A stretch of DNA of 10,588 nucleotides from Bordetella parapertussis (lineage in GTDB: Bacteria; Pseudomonadota; Gammaproteobacteria; Burkholderiales; Burkholderiaceae_C): positions 1 to 10,588 of the forward strand of contig CAMCWS010000071.1 in NCBI GenBank assembly GCA_945882755.1, read 5' to 3'. The translations under genes and the position numbers were made by a program. Positions 1 to 7,838 of this stretch are shown piece after piece (position 1 is the first letter of the stretch; every line of letters begins with the position of its first letter). The notes beneath the pieces are model-generated. The model was given only the letters and a program-made list of their open reading frames with translations, had not been told where the DNA came from and searched no databases.

Positions 1-788
1 CTGCAAGTGAAATTGAAGCAGCCCACGCGGCTGGCGTGGTGGCTGTGAAGCTTTACCCCGCAGGGGCAACCACCAACAGCGACTCTGGCGTGACAGCGAT
101 TGCCCAAACCTACAAAGCGTTGGAAGCCATGCAGCGTGTGGGTATGCCTTTATTGGTACATGGAGAAGTTACCGATTCGAATATCGACCTCTTTGACCGT
201 GAAGCGGTGTTCATCGACCAACACCTGATTCCTTTACGCCGCGATTTCCCCGAGCTGAAAATTGTGTTTGAACACATCACCACCCGCGAGGCCGCGCAGT
301 ATGTGGCGCAAGCAGGGCGCTTTACCGCCGCCACCGTGACTGCCCACCATTTGCTCTACAACCGCAATGCGCTCTTCATGGGCGGTGTGCGGCCGCACTA
401 CTACTGCCTGCCGGTGCTAAAGCGCGAAATACACCGCCAAGCTTTGGTAGACGCGGTCACCTCGGGCAGCGACCGTTTCTTTTTAGGCACTGACAGCGCA
501 CCCCACGCCACGCATTTGAAAGAACACGCCAGTGGCTGTGCGGGCTGCTACACCGCCCTGTCTGCGCTAGAGCTTTATGCCGAGGCTTTTGACAGCGCAG
601 GTGCTTTGGACAAGCTCGAAGGCTTTGCCAGCTTTCATGGCCCCGATTTTTATGGTTTGCCCCGCAACACCAGCAAGGTGAGCCTGCAACGCCAAACTTG
701 GACGCTACCCGAGAGCCTGCCCTTTGGTCAAACCAGCCTCAAACCCTTGCGGGCAGGGGAAGCGTTGGATTGGCAGCTAATGGCTTAA
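1..788 (+). CDS. pyrC: Dihydroorotase PyrC, C-terminal three quarters (5' end outside window)
   Basis: PyrC is the zinc enzyme that cyclises N-carbamoyl-aspartate to dihydroorotate in cytosolic pyrimidine synthesis. The frame is open from base 3 to the TAA at 786-788, giving 261 residues. The usual length is about 345, so roughly 85 residues including the N-terminal HxH zinc motif lie upstream of the window. Visible hallmarks are [11 protein letters not shown] with the lysine that is carbamylated in this family (codon 48-50), LLVHGEV with a metal His (159-161), FEHITT with the next His (273-275), [15 protein letters not shown], and GTDSAPH with the catalytic Asp (492-494). The pattern matches the short E. 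coli-type PyrC rather than the long PyrC/PyrX or allantoinase-like forms. A GTG at base 36 could be mistaken for a start, but the homologous sequence continues in frame upstream of it. No terminator is visible in the 45 bases after the stop. Confidence 0.97.
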   Translation, partial: ASEIEAAHAAGVVAVKLYPAGATTNSDSGVTAIAQTYKALEAMQRVGMPLLVHGEVTDSNIDLFDREAVFIDQHLIPLRRDFPELKIVFEHITTREAAQYVAQAGRFTAATVTAHHLLYNRNALFMGGVRPHYYCLPVLKREIHRQALVDAVTSGSDRFFLGTDSAPHATHLKEHASGCAGCYTALSALELYAEAFDSAGALDKLEGFASFHGPDFYGLPRNTSKVSLQRQTWTLPESLPFGQTSLKPLRAGEALDWQLMA

Positions 789-791
789 CCG

Positions 792-815
792 TCAGAATTC
801 AGATAAGATTTCTGA
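792..815. promoter_or_regulatory. Inverted repeat before the toxin-antitoxin pair, candidate operator
   Basis: TCAGAA (792-797) and TTCTGA (810-815) form 6-base inverted arms separated by 12 bases. They lie in the 45-base gap between the pyrC stop and the antitoxin start. A -10-like TAAGAT (804-809) lies between the arms, but no convincing -35 element is seen. AbrB-type antitoxins usually repress their own operon by binding such repeats, so an operator role is an inference from position. The repeat is short and could be chance. Confidence 0.3.
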
Positions 816-833
816 AAACTGAAGAGGTGGTCC

Positions 834-1091
834 ATGGAAACCGTCAAAATGCGAGAGCGAAGGCAGTTGACACTGCCTGCTGGGGTGGTTGAGCAAGTGC
901 AAATAAAAACCAATGATGCTTTGCAAGTGACCGTTGTGAATGGGGTAATTCAACTCACTCCCCTACACCCTGGGGCGAGCAAAAAAATATCTTTGCGGCC
1001 CTTGCTTGGACTCGCCAAAGGTGTTTATCAAACAGAAGAAAAAGCACCTCTCAGCCAATATGTTGAAGAACTCAGGAATGAGTGGGAATGA
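834..1091 (+). CDS. vapB: AbrB/SpoVT-fold antitoxin of a PIN-toxin pair
   Basis: An 85-residue protein with two parts. Residues 1-44 have the swapped-hairpin AbrB/MazE pattern (METVKMRERRQLTLPAGVVE, then a region rich in Val and Ile) used for DNA binding. The tail, about residues 50-85 (SLRPLLGLAKGVY, then SQYVEELRNEWE), resembles the toxin-wrapping tails of antitoxins found with PIN toxins. The family role is to neutralise the partner RNase and repress the operon. The ATG at 834 is preceded by GAGGTGG (824-830). The stop codon TGA (1089-1091) overlaps the ATG of the toxin gene, which is typical of coupled type II pairs. The symbol vapB rests on the PIN partner. The pair is more AT-rich than pyrC. 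Confidence 0.85.
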   Translation: METVKMRERRQLTLPAGVVEQVQIKTNDALQVTVVNGVIQLTPLHPGASKKISLRPLLGLAKGVYQTEEKAPLSQYVEELRNEWE

Positions 1092-1543
1092 GCAAAGACA
1101 TTCCCCTTGAATGGGGATTTCAACTGCATGGCAAGAGCGTCTATTTCGATGCAAATATCTTTATCTACCTCTTAGAACACCATTCTGATTTGGGGGAAGT
1201 TTGTTTATCCATTGTTCAAAGTGCGGTTGACAAAGGGTTGGATGGCTATTCAGGCGATCTGGTGCTGGCAGAGTTGTTGGTTAAGCCCTTAAAAGACAAC
1301 AATGCCAGGGCAGTCAAAGCAGTGAAAGATTTATTTTCAAAAGAAACACGAATTGAATTGCTGCCACACAAGCGATCAACTTTCGAAACAACTGCACTTT
1401 TACGCGCTAATTACAAAATCAAACTACCCAATGCCTTGCATATTGCGACCGCCATAGAAAACCACATTGAAGTATTTCTCACCAACGACAGAGAAATCCC
1501 TTCCATTCCTGAAATTACTGTGTTGCTTCTACCCAGTTCTTAG
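1088..1543 (+). CDS. vapC: PIN-domain (VapC-like) toxin with one catalytic acid replaced
   Basis: A 151-residue protein of VapC size. PIN domains are Mg2+-dependent RNases that in toxin-antitoxin pairs cut tRNA or rRNA. Three of the four expected acids are present: Asp21 in YFDANIFIY, Glu62 in LAELL and Asp134 in FLTNDRE. The third position, in the motif usually read LPDALHIATA, is Asn115 (codon AAT, 1430-1432), which may weaken metal binding. The ATG at 1088 is preferred because it forms an ATGA overlap with the antitoxin stop. A GTG at 1082, 4 bases after AGGA, would add two residues and cannot be excluded. Base composition is clearly low in G+C: I count 22/60 at 1141-1200 and 21/60 at 1321-1380, against 37/60 in pyrC at 541-600. 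This fits acquisition by transfer. Confidence 0.85.
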   Translation: MSKDIPLEWGFQLHGKSVYFDANIFIYLLEHHSDLGEVCLSIVQSAVDKGLDGYSGDLVLAELLVKPLKDNNARAVKAVKDLFSKETRIELLPHKRSTFETTALLRANYKIKLPNALHIATAIENHIEVFLTNDREIPSIPEITVLLLPSS

Positions 1544-1545
1544 TT

Positions 1546-2298
1546 ATGTTGCCTGAAAATATATGGGCTAACCCATGGCACAGCCCATGGCAAAAAACAG
1601 GTTTGCACATCCTTAATTCATGGCAACAGCAACCTGACGCCCTGCATACCTGCTTGGCAGTCAAACAAACAGACTTTGTGGCAGTACCCCAAACCCAGCT
1701 GCCAAGCGATGAAGCCTACGAAGCTTTTATCTACAGAACGCACACCGTACCCACGCGCAACAATGCCCACGATTTTTTCAATGGCTTGTGTTGGTTGCGC
1801 TTTCCGCAAACCAAACAACAACTCAACCGTTTGCAAGCCCAAGCCATACAAAAAGAAGGCGTGACAGCGCAGCGTGGAGCGTTACGCGATGCGCTCACCT
1901 TGTTCGACGAAAACGCGGCCTTGCTGTGTGCGCCTGAAGTGTTGTGGCAGTCTTTGCGTGGACAAGACTGGCAAGCATTGTTTGTGACGCACCGAGAAGC
2001 ATGGAAAGACGCACATCTCACACTGTTTGGTCATGCCCTTCTAGAGAAGTTGCTAAAGCCCTATAAAGGCATTACCGCGCATGTGCTTTGGGTACCTGTG
2101 CCGATGGATATTCAAGCTGCAGGGGACGTTGCATTGGATGCTTGGCTGTCACACCACATTCATGAAACTGAAATGCAAGACAAACCCTTTTTACCCTTAC
2201 CCGTGTTGGGGGTTCCAGGTTGGTGGCCTGCCAACGAAGAGATGGGTTTTTATGAAGACCCTCAGGTGTTTCGCCCACAAAAAAAACAGGGGTATTGA
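1546..2298 (+). CDS. DUF3025 family protein
   Basis: A 250-residue protein of unknown function. I recognise the DUF3025 pattern from FFNGLCWLRFPQTKQQLN (about residues 77-94), a middle LTLFDENAALL block and the C-terminal VLGVPGWWPANEE...FYEDPQVFRP. No signal peptide or transmembrane segment is evident, so it is probably cytosolic. My recollection is that in Burkholderiales this gene often lies directly after pyrC. If so, the toxin-antitoxin pair has been inserted between two partners; that recollection is not shown by this window. The ATG at 1546 lies 2 bases after the toxin stop and has no clear Shine-Dalgarno element, so translation probably depends on coupling to the upstream gene. The stop codon overlaps the candidate -35 element of htpX. 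Confidence 0.85.
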   Translation: MLPENIWANPWHSPWQKTGLHILNSWQQQPDALHTCLAVKQTDFVAVPQTQLPSDEAYEAFIYRTHTVPTRNNAHDFFNGLCWLRFPQTKQQLNRLQAQAIQKEGVTAQRGALRDALTLFDENAALLCAPEVLWQSLRGQDWQALFVTHREAWKDAHLTLFGHALLEKLLKPYKGITAHVLWVPVPMDIQAAGDVALDAWLSHHIHETEMQDKPFLPLPVLGVPGWWPANEEMGFYEDPQVFRPQKKQGY

Positions 2299-2324
2299 AA
2301 AAAACGAAATTGCCCTTACCATTT
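2294..2324 (+). promoter_or_regulatory. Candidate heat-shock (sigma-32-type) promoter of htpX
   Basis: ATTGAAA (2294-2300) resembles the sigma-32 -35 consensus CTTGAAA. TACCATTT (2317-2324) matches 6 of 8 bases of the -10 consensus CCCCATNT, and the spacer is 16 bases. Transcription would start near 2331, about 34 bases before the htpX ATG. In E. coli htpX belongs to the heat-shock (and Cpx) regulon, so the role is plausible, but the matches are imperfect and made by eye. Confidence 0.35.
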
Positions 2325-2364
2325 TCGACCTCGGGCCATCTTCTTGGCCAGTTCAAAGGACTTC

Positions 2365-3234
2365 ATGAAACGCGTCATTCTTCTCATCGTCACCAACTTG
2401 GCAGTCATGCTGGTCTTGGGCATTGTGGCCAGCTTGCTGGGCGTCAACCAATTCCTGACCGCTAACGGTCTCAACCTCAGCGCATTGCTGGGCTTTGCCA
2501 TGGTGATGGGCTTTGGCGGTGCTTTCATTTCTTTGCTCATCAGCAAGCCCATGGCCAAATGGACCACGGGTGCGCAAGTCATCGATCAACCCCAAAATGC
2601 AGACGAAGCTTGGTTGCTTGACACTGTGAAAACCTTTTCGCAACGCGCTGGCTTGGAAATGCCTGAGGTGGCCATCTATGAAGGCGAACCCAACGCCTTT
2701 GCTACCGGTGCATTCCGTAACTCTGCCTTGGTCGCTGTCTCTACCGGTTTGCTGCAAGGCATGACCCGCGAAGAAGTAGAAGCTGTGCTTGCCCATGAGG
2801 TGGCGCACATCCAAAACGGCGATATGGTCACCCTGACCTTGGTGCAAGGTGTGCTCAACACTTTTGTGGTTTTCCTGAGTCGCGTCATTGGCTACGCGGT
2901 GGACAGCGCTTTGCGTAAAAACGATGAGGAAAACACGGGACCAGGCATGGTCTACTACATCACCAGCATCGTTTTAGACATTGTGTTGGGTATTGCAGCC
3001 AGCATCGTGGTAGCGTGGTTCAGCCGTCAGCGTGAGTTCCGCGCCGATGCAGGTGCCGCGGTATTGATGGGCCGCAAGCAGCCCATGATCAATGCCTTGG
3101 CTCGCTTGCAGCATATGCAGTCAGAAGGCTTGCCCCCCAGTTTGCAAGCCATGGGCATCAGCGGTGGCTTGGGCAAGATGTTCTCCTCGCATCCGCCTTT
3201 AGAAGAGCGCATCTCTGCTTTGCAGAACAGCTAA
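2365..3234 (+). CDS. htpX: Membrane zinc metalloprotease HtpX
   Basis: HtpX is an inner-membrane M48 protease that degrades misfolded membrane proteins with its active site on the cytosolic side. The product is 289 residues, close to the family's 285-295. The zinc motif is HEVAH (His144, Glu145, His148), with the third ligand Glu224 in REFRADAGA. Hydrophobic segments lie at about residues 4-27 and 35-58, with two more at about 158-180 and 195-217, the expected layout. The ATG at 2365 follows AAAGGA (2355-2360) and gives the usual [15 protein letters not shown] start. An in-frame TTG at 2344 would add seven non-conserved residues and would cover the ribosome binding site. The C-terminus has the typical [12 protein letters not shown]. 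The gene ends 11 bases before the converging radical SAM gene. Confidence 0.97.
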   Translation: MKRVILLIVTNLAVMLVLGIVASLLGVNQFLTANGLNLSALLGFAMVMGFGGAFISLLISKPMAKWTTGAQVIDQPQNADEAWLLDTVKTFSQRAGLEMPEVAIYEGEPNAFATGAFRNSALVAVSTGLLQGMTREEVEAVLAHEVAHIQNGDMVTLTLVQGVLNTFVVFLSRVIGYAVDSALRKNDEENTGPGMVYYITSIVLDIVLGIAASIVVAWFSRQREFRADAGAAVLMGRKQPMINALARLQHMQSEGLPPSLQAMGISGGLGKMFSSHPPLEERISALQNS

Positions 3235-3245
3235 GTCATTTTTTA

Positions 3246-5144
3246 TCAGCGCGATTCGCCCAAGGCTTGGGCGATCGCATTTTTTTTCACTCGAGGTTTG
3301 GGGCATTGACCTTTGGGTAAGTCGAACCACACACGCACATCGTCTTCTAAACATAGCCCGTGCATATAGTTGTAGATCGCTTTCTTCAAGCCCTGTCCCA
3401 ACATATCGTGGTCAGTGCCTGTGGGGTCGACAAAACCTATGTCGTTTCGCGCAAAAGAACCCTCCGGCAAAGGAATCAATGTGACGCCATAGTCTTGCGG
3501 GTTCATGCCCACAGGCGAATGCACGGTACAAGCAAAGCGGTGAAAAAAGCCACTTTGAATACAACCATGCAAAAACAGTTGCCTGACATATTCCAAAGCA
3601 TCCACCGTGTCCTGTACGGTTTGTGTGGGAAAGCCGTACATCAAGTAGGCGTGAACCAAAATACCCGATTGGGAAAACCCATGAGTGACACGTGCGACTT
3701 GGTCTACCGTCACGCCCTTTTGCATCAAAGCCAGCAAGCGGTCGCTGGCCACTTCCAAGCCCCCCGACATGGCAATACAGCCACTCTCCGCCAGCAGTTC
3801 AGCCAACGATGGCGTGAAGGTTTTTTCGAAACGGATATTGCCCCACCAAGAAATATGGATGCGTCTGCGCAAAAGTTCTTCTGCCATGGCCTTCAAGGCT
3901 TTGGGCGGTGCAGCTTCATCCACCAAATGAAAACCCGTTTGCCCCGTTTCACCCACGATGCGCTCAATACGGTCCACCAAGGTATGCGCAGTCGCTGCGT
4001 CATAGCGTGAGATGTAGTCTAGAGAAACATCGCAAAAACTGCATTTCTTCCAATAACAGCCATGTGCCACGGTCAGCTTGTTCCACCTGCCATCGCTCCA
4101 CAAACGGTGCATGGGGTTGAGCATGTCTAGCAATGACAAATAACTTTGCATAGGTAAGCCATCCCAAGTGGGTGTGCCTACATCGTCAAACGGAATATCG
4201 GGTTCTGCAAAGTTGATGTACTTGACTTCGCTGTTAACACGCGCAAAGGTGCGTACCAATCGCTGTGCAGACCGTTTGCCTTGCAAGTGTTCAAGCAAAG
4301 CCAGCAGGGGACGCTCACCTGCGTCCAAGGTGACGTAGTCGACAAAGTCAAATAAACGCGGTTCATTCAAAGAGCGCAGCTCGGTGTTGACATAGCCGCC
4401 ACCCAACACAATGTTCACATCGGGGTGGTGTTGCTTGATGGTTTGCGCCATTCGCAAAGCACCATAGACCGTGCCAGGAAAAGGCACTGAGAGCAACACC
4501 AAATGCGGTTGATGCTCTTCAAAAGTTTCAAGGGTCAAGTCATGCAGTACTTGGTCGATGAAGCTTGGCGGTGCCGCTAAAGCCTTGGCCAGTGGGTCAA
4601 AGCTGGCTTGGCTGGAGGCCAAAGATTCACCGTAACGTACAAACGCAAATCGATCATCCACCGCATCGCGAAGTACATCAGCCAAGTCATTCAAAAACAG
4701 GGTGGCTATGTGCCTGGCGCGGTCTTGCACACCCAAGGCACCAAAGGCCCATGTCAGGGTATCGTCGTCGGTATGGTCAAGGCTTGCGAAGCGGGGTCCT
4801 TCTGGCACAAAACCGCGTGCTGCAATGCGGTGTGCCAAGGTCGGGTCAAGGCCTTGCAAAAAGCCAATCACCGGCTCTATGCAGTCCACGTAACGCTGAG
4901 CATGGTCTAAAAAGCAGTTCACACTGGCGCTGCGTTCATGCAGCGATTGGGTTGCGGCAATGGCCTGAACCTGCTTCAAACCCTCTGTACTGAAAATGCG
5001 CAGCACCAGCTTCAAAGCCAAATCATCTTGTCGGGCATCGACGCCCTGTGAACGCAAAAAACCCGTCAAATAAGCGCTTGACGGGTAGGGGGTGTTGAGT
5101 TGCGTCATGGGCGCAATCAGCGCCAAAACGCGAAGGTCTTTCAC
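3246..5144 (-). CDS. B12-binding-type radical SAM protein with a CX4CX2C motif
   Basis: A 632-residue protein, specific substrate unknown. Residues about 1-290 contain a Rossmann-like cobalamin-binding-type region, best seen in [16 protein letters not shown] (214-229) and [10 protein letters not shown] (244-253). I see no DxHxxG base-off B12 motif. Residues about 350-570 form the radical SAM barrel, with cluster cysteines Cys363, Cys368 and Cys371 in [20 protein letters not shown] as the later SAM-binding segment, and [10 protein letters not shown]. The cysteine spacing is CX4CX2C rather than the classical CX3CX2C; the DNA reads clearly here. The GTG start (5144) overlaps the cysK TGA as GTGA, so it is translationally coupled as the last gene of a four-gene operon. 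Family members carry out radical methylations or rearrangements; no reaction can be assigned. The 3' end contains the htpX terminator. Confidence 0.88.
   Translation of the reverse strand: MKDLRVLALIAPMTQLNTPYPSSAYLTGFLRSQGVDARQDDLALKLVLRIFSTEGLKQVQAIAATQSLHERSASVNCFLDHAQRYVDCIEPVIGFLQGLDPTLAHRIAARGFVPEGPRFASLDHTDDDTLTWAFGALGVQDRARHIATLFLNDLADVLRDAVDDRFAFVRYGESLASSQASFDPLAKALAAPPSFIDQVLHDLTLETFEEHQPHLVLLSVPFPGTVYGALRMAQTIKQHHPDVNIVLGGGYVNTELRSLNEPRLFDFVDYVTLDAGERPLLALLEHLQGKRSAQRLVRTFARVNSEVKYINFAEPDIPFDDVGTPTWDGLPMQSYLSLLDMLNPMHRLWSDGRWNKLTVAHGCYWKKCSFCDVSLDYISRYDAATAHTLVDRIERIVGETGQTGFHLVDEAAPPKALKAMAEELLRRRIHISWWGNIRFEKTFTPSLAELLAESGCIAMSGGLEVASDRLLALMQKGVTVDQVARVTHGFSQSGILVHAYLMYGFPTQTVQDTVDALEYVRQLFLHGCIQSGFFHRFACTVHSPVGMNPQDYGVTLIPLPEGSFARNDIGFVDPTGTDHDMLGQGLKKAIYNYMHGLCLEDDVRVWFDLPKGQCPKPRVKKNAIAQALGESR
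3251..3287 (+). terminator. Rho-independent terminator of htpX, inside the opposing coding sequence
   Basis: GCGA(T)TCGCCCAA (3251-3263) pairs with TTGGGCGATCGC (3267-3278) across a GGC loop. This gives a 12-bp stem with one bulged T, followed by A and eight T (3280-3287). Polarity is for + strand transcripts, so it ends htpX mRNA 17 bases after the stop codon. On the - strand there is no T-run after the hairpin. The whole element also encodes the last residues of the radical SAM protein; its T-run supplies the Lys-Lys-Asn codons. Confidence 0.88.
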
Positions 5145-6058
5145 GCGGGAAGGTAACCTTCCACAGACAAATAGCGCTCGCCTGTGTCGTAGTTAAAGCC
5201 CAGTACTTTGGCACCCGGGGCAAGTTCGGGGAGCTTTTGTGCAATGGCCGCCAAGGTGGCACCCGAAGAAATACCTACCAACATCCCTTCCTCACGGGCT
5301 GCGCGACGACCGTATTCACGGGCGTCTTCAGCGTCCACTTGAATCACGCCAGTGAGTAAATCGGTGTGCAAGTTTTTAGGGATAAAACCTGCGCCAATGC
5401 CTTGAATCGGGTGAGGCGAGGGAGCGCCGCCAGAGATGACGGGCGAGGCCTTGGGCTCTACCGCAAACACTTGCAACTGTGGCCATTTCTCTTTCAAGAC
5501 TTGTGCACAACCGGTGAGGTGTCCACCTGTGCCCACACCCGTGATGATGGCATCCAAGCCATCGGGAAAGTCAGCCAAAATTTCCAAAGCGGTGGTGCGG
5601 ACATGAACCTCGATGTTGGCGGCGTTTTCAAACTGTTGAGGCATCCACGCACCTGGCGTGGCATCCACCAGCTCTTGGGCTCGGGCGATGGCGCCTTTCA
5701 TGCCTTTTTCGCGAGGTGTTAAATCGAAAGTAGCGCCATAGGCCAACATCAAACGGCGGCGCTCGATAGACATGCTGTCGGGCATGACCAACACCAGTTT
5801 GTAGCCTTTTACCGCTGCCACCATGGCCAAGCCCACACCCGTGTTGCCCGAGGTGGGCTCGATGATGGTGCCACCGGGCTTTAAAACACCGCTCTTCTCG
5901 GCGTCTTCCACCATGCTCAATGCGATGCGGTCTTTGATTGAGCCACCTGGGTTGCTGCGTTCGGACTTGATCCACACCTGTGCATCTGCGCCAAACAAGC
6001 GGTTCATGCGTATGTGTGGGGTATGACCAATGGTCTCGAGGATGTTATGTGCTTTCAT
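5141..6058 (-). CDS. cysK: Cysteine synthase A (O-acetylserine sulfhydrylase)
   Basis: A PLP enzyme that makes cysteine from O-acetylserine and sulfide in the cytosol. It has 305 residues, normal for CysK. The PLP lysine is Lys42 in NPGGSIKDR; the substrate loop is EPTSGNTG (67-74); GVGTGGH holds the PLP phosphate; GISSGA contains the Ser near the pyridine nitrogen. The length and the [10 protein letters not shown] end favour CysK over CysM or a cystathionine beta-synthase-like enzyme, though CysM-like activity cannot be excluded. The ATG at 6058 has a strong AAAGGAG (6071-6065), unusual within this operon, so it probably also has independent translation. It overlaps the upstream FAD enzyme gene by 14 bases and the downstream radical SAM gene by 4. 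No CysB-type site is evident, and a cys gene as third member of such an operon is unexpected. Confidence 0.95.
   Translation of the reverse strand: MKAHNILETIGHTPHIRMNRLFGADAQVWIKSERSNPGGSIKDRIALSMVEDAEKSGVLKPGGTIIEPTSGNTGVGLAMVAAVKGYKLVLVMPDSMSIERRRLMLAYGATFDLTPREKGMKGAIARAQELVDATPGAWMPQQFENAANIEVHVRTTALEILADFPDGLDAIITGVGTGGHLTGCAQVLKEKWPQLQVFAVEPKASPVISGGAPSPHPIQGIGAGFIPKNLHTDLLTGVIQVDAEDAREYGRRAAREEGMLVGISSGATLAAIAQKLPELAPGAKVLGFNYDTGERYLSVEGYLPA
5148..5162 (-). promoter_or_regulatory. Perfect palindrome covering the Shine-Dalgarno of the radical SAM gene
   Basis: The 15-base sequence GGAAGGTTACCTTCC (read on the - strand) is a perfect inverted repeat. It lies in the last codons of cysK, 3 bases before the GTG start of the radical SAM gene. 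In RNA it could fold as GGAAG-GTTAC-CTTCC. The first arm is the only Shine-Dalgarno-like sequence, so the hairpin would hide it until ribosomes translating cysK open it. A regulatory role is inferred. Confidence 0.35.
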
Positions 6059-7838
6059 GCGCAGCTCCTTTATGTGAAGAGCGATTTTGCAATACTTTCA
6101 TAGCCACGGCTTCGCCGAGTTTGATGCCATCGACCCCAGCCGACAAAATGCCACCGGCATAACCTGCACCCTCGCCACCTGGAAAGAGGCCGTGCATAGT
6201 GGGGCTTTGCAAATCTTTGCCACGCTCAATGCGCAAAGGTGAAGAGGTGCGTGTTTCAACACCTGTCAGAACTGCATCAGCCATGTCAAAACCTTTGATC
6301 TTGCGACCAAATACCGGCAAGGCTTCACGCATGGCGTCAATGGCGAAAGAGGGCAACACATGGCGCAAATCGGTCATATGAACACCAGGTTTGTAGGAGG
6401 GTTCGACACTTCTCAGGGCAGTGGACGGTACGTCAGCCAATAAGTCGCCCACCAACTGTGCAGGTGCGTGGTAGTTGCTGCCCCCTGCAATGAAGGCTGC
6501 AGCTTCCAACTGTCGTTGCAGCACCATGCCTGCCAAAGGATGAAAACCGTCGACGGTGTCCAAGGTGTCTAAGCGAACCGCGTTACCCACTTCTTGGCCT
6601 AGCGCTGCCTCGAAAGAAGCTGCATCTGTGGGGTAGTCGCTCGGGTCAATGCCCACCACCATGCCAGCATTGGCGTTGCGTTCGTTGCGTGAATATTGGC
6701 TCATGCCATTCGTCACCACCCGTCCTGCTTCACTGGTGGCAGCCACCACCGTGCCACCTGGGCACATGCAAAAACTGTAGACAGCTCGCCTATTGCTGGC
6801 GTGGTGAACCAGTTTGTAGTCAGCCGCACCCAACATGGGGTGACCCGCATGTTTGCCCCAGCGGGCACGGTCAATCACGCTTTGCGGATGCTCAATACGA
6901 ACCCCAATAGAAAAAGCCTTGGCCTGCATCGCCACTTGGTGTCGGTGCAGCATGGTGAAGGTGTCACGTGCGCTATGACCCAAAGCCATCACCACATGGT
7001 GTGCAGGTAATTCGTAGCTCTCGCCTGAGTCTTGTTTCAAAACTTGCAGCGCTTGAAGTTGGCGCTGATCGTCGTAGCGAATATCTGTCACACGCTGGGC
7101 AAATCGAACCTCACCACCCAAGCGAATGATTTCTGCCCGCAAGCCTTCGACCACCTTCACCAATTTAAAGGTTCCGATGTGTGGATGCGCTGCCCACAGA
7201 ATTTCTTCGGGTGCACCAAAACGCACAAATTCATTCATGACTTTGCGACCCAAGTGTCTAGGGTCTTTGATTTGGCTGTAGAGCTTGCCATCGGAAAATG
7301 TGCCGGCACCCCCTTCGCCAAACTGCACATTGCTCTCAGGTTTTAAAACCGATTTACGCCACAAGCCCCAAGTGTCCTGGGTTCGTTGACGAACGGCTTG
7401 ACCGCGCTCAATGACGATGGGCTTCAAGCCCATTTGCGCCAAGACCAGCGCGGCAAACATACCGCAGGGGCCAAAACCCACCACCACAGGTCGTACGGCG
7501 CTAAGTGTTGGCCAATCTGCCGGTGCTTGTACTGGCGGGTGCCATTGCATATTCGGTGTGGCTTGGATATGCGGGTGCTGTGCGTGTTGTTGAAGTAGTT
7601 GTTGCGCTTTGCTGCTGTCATGGAGTTGCACATCGACGATATACACCACTTGTAACTTTTGCCGTGCATCAAAACTGCGTTTGAACACTTTCCAATCTGC
7701 AATCGCATCCAAGGAAATTCCCAGCGTCTGTGCAATCAATGGCGCAAGTGAGGGTGGGTACAGCGGAGGATTAGAAGCCGTGTCTGGCGGATCGAAAGCA
7801 CCGTCGAGTGGCAGTTTGAGTTCGGAGAGACGAATCAT
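6045..7838 (-). CDS. COG2509-type FAD-dependent dehydrogenase/oxidoreductase
   Basis: A 597-residue flavoprotein of the uncharacterised 'FAD-dependent dehydrogenase' family; substrate unknown. Residues 1-110 form the N-terminal alpha/beta cap seen in this family. The FAD Rossmann fold starts at 117-126 ([10 protein letters not shown], the GxGxxG motif), with Glu144 in VIERG for the ribose. Family hallmarks follow: [23 protein letters not shown] and the C-terminal [21 protein letters not shown] that closes around FAD. No signal peptide or membrane segment is seen, so it should be cytosolic. The ATG (7838) overlaps the TGA of the acyltransferase gene as ATGA and has no good Shine-Dalgarno, so expression depends on coupling. 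Its stop lies 14 bases inside cysK. Relatives are often described loosely as NAD(P)/FAD-dependent oxidoreductases or BaiN-like; I would not go further than the family. Confidence 0.9.
   Translation of the reverse strand: MIRLSELKLPLDGAFDPPDTASNPPLYPPSLAPLIAQTLGISLDAIADWKVFKRSFDARQKLQVVYIVDVQLHDSSKAQQLLQQHAQHPHIQATPNMQWHPPVQAPADWPTLSAVRPVVVGFGPCGMFAALVLAQMGLKPIVIERGQAVRQRTQDTWGLWRKSVLKPESNVQFGEGGAGTFSDGKLYSQIKDPRHLGRKVMNEFVRFGAPEEILWAAHPHIGTFKLVKVVEGLRAEIIRLGGEVRFAQRVTDIRYDDQRQLQALQVLKQDSGESYELPAHHVVMALGHSARDTFTMLHRHQVAMQAKAFSIGVRIEHPQSVIDRARWGKHAGHPMLGAADYKLVHHASNRRAVYSFCMCPGGTVVAATSEAGRVVTNGMSQYSRNERNANAGMVVGIDPSDYPTDAASFEAALGQEVGNAVRLDTLDTVDGFHPLAGMVLQRQLEAAAFIAGGSNYHAPAQLVGDLLADVPSTALRSVEPSYKPGVHMTDLRHVLPSFAIDAMREALPVFGRKIKGFDMADAVLTGVETRTSSPLRIERGKDLQSPTMHGLFPGGEGAGYAGGILSAGVDGIKLGEAVAMKVLQNRSSHKGAAHEST

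Noticed and set aside
1082..1087. GTG at 1082 as the toxin start
   Set aside because: Possible because AGGA lies 4 bases upstream, but the ATG at 1088 forms the usual ATGA overlap with the antitoxin stop.
1572..1592. Direct repeat CCCATGGCA at 1572-1580 and 1584-1592
   Set aside because: It is in frame at a 12-base spacing and simply encodes the repeated NPWHSPWQ segment of the DUF3025 protein; nothing suggests a mobile-element footprint.
2344..2364. TTG at 2344 as the htpX start
   Set aside because: It adds seven residues not typical of HtpX and overlaps the AAAGGA ribosome binding site of the ATG at 2365.
3195..3235. Hairpin TCTGC-AAA-GCAGA read on the - strand as terminator of the operon
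   Set aside because: Only five base pairs and no T-run follows, and it lies in htpX coding sequence.
3360..4010. 216-residue open frame on the + strand
   Set aside because: It is the shadow of the radical SAM coding sequence on the opposite strand, with no family pattern of its own.
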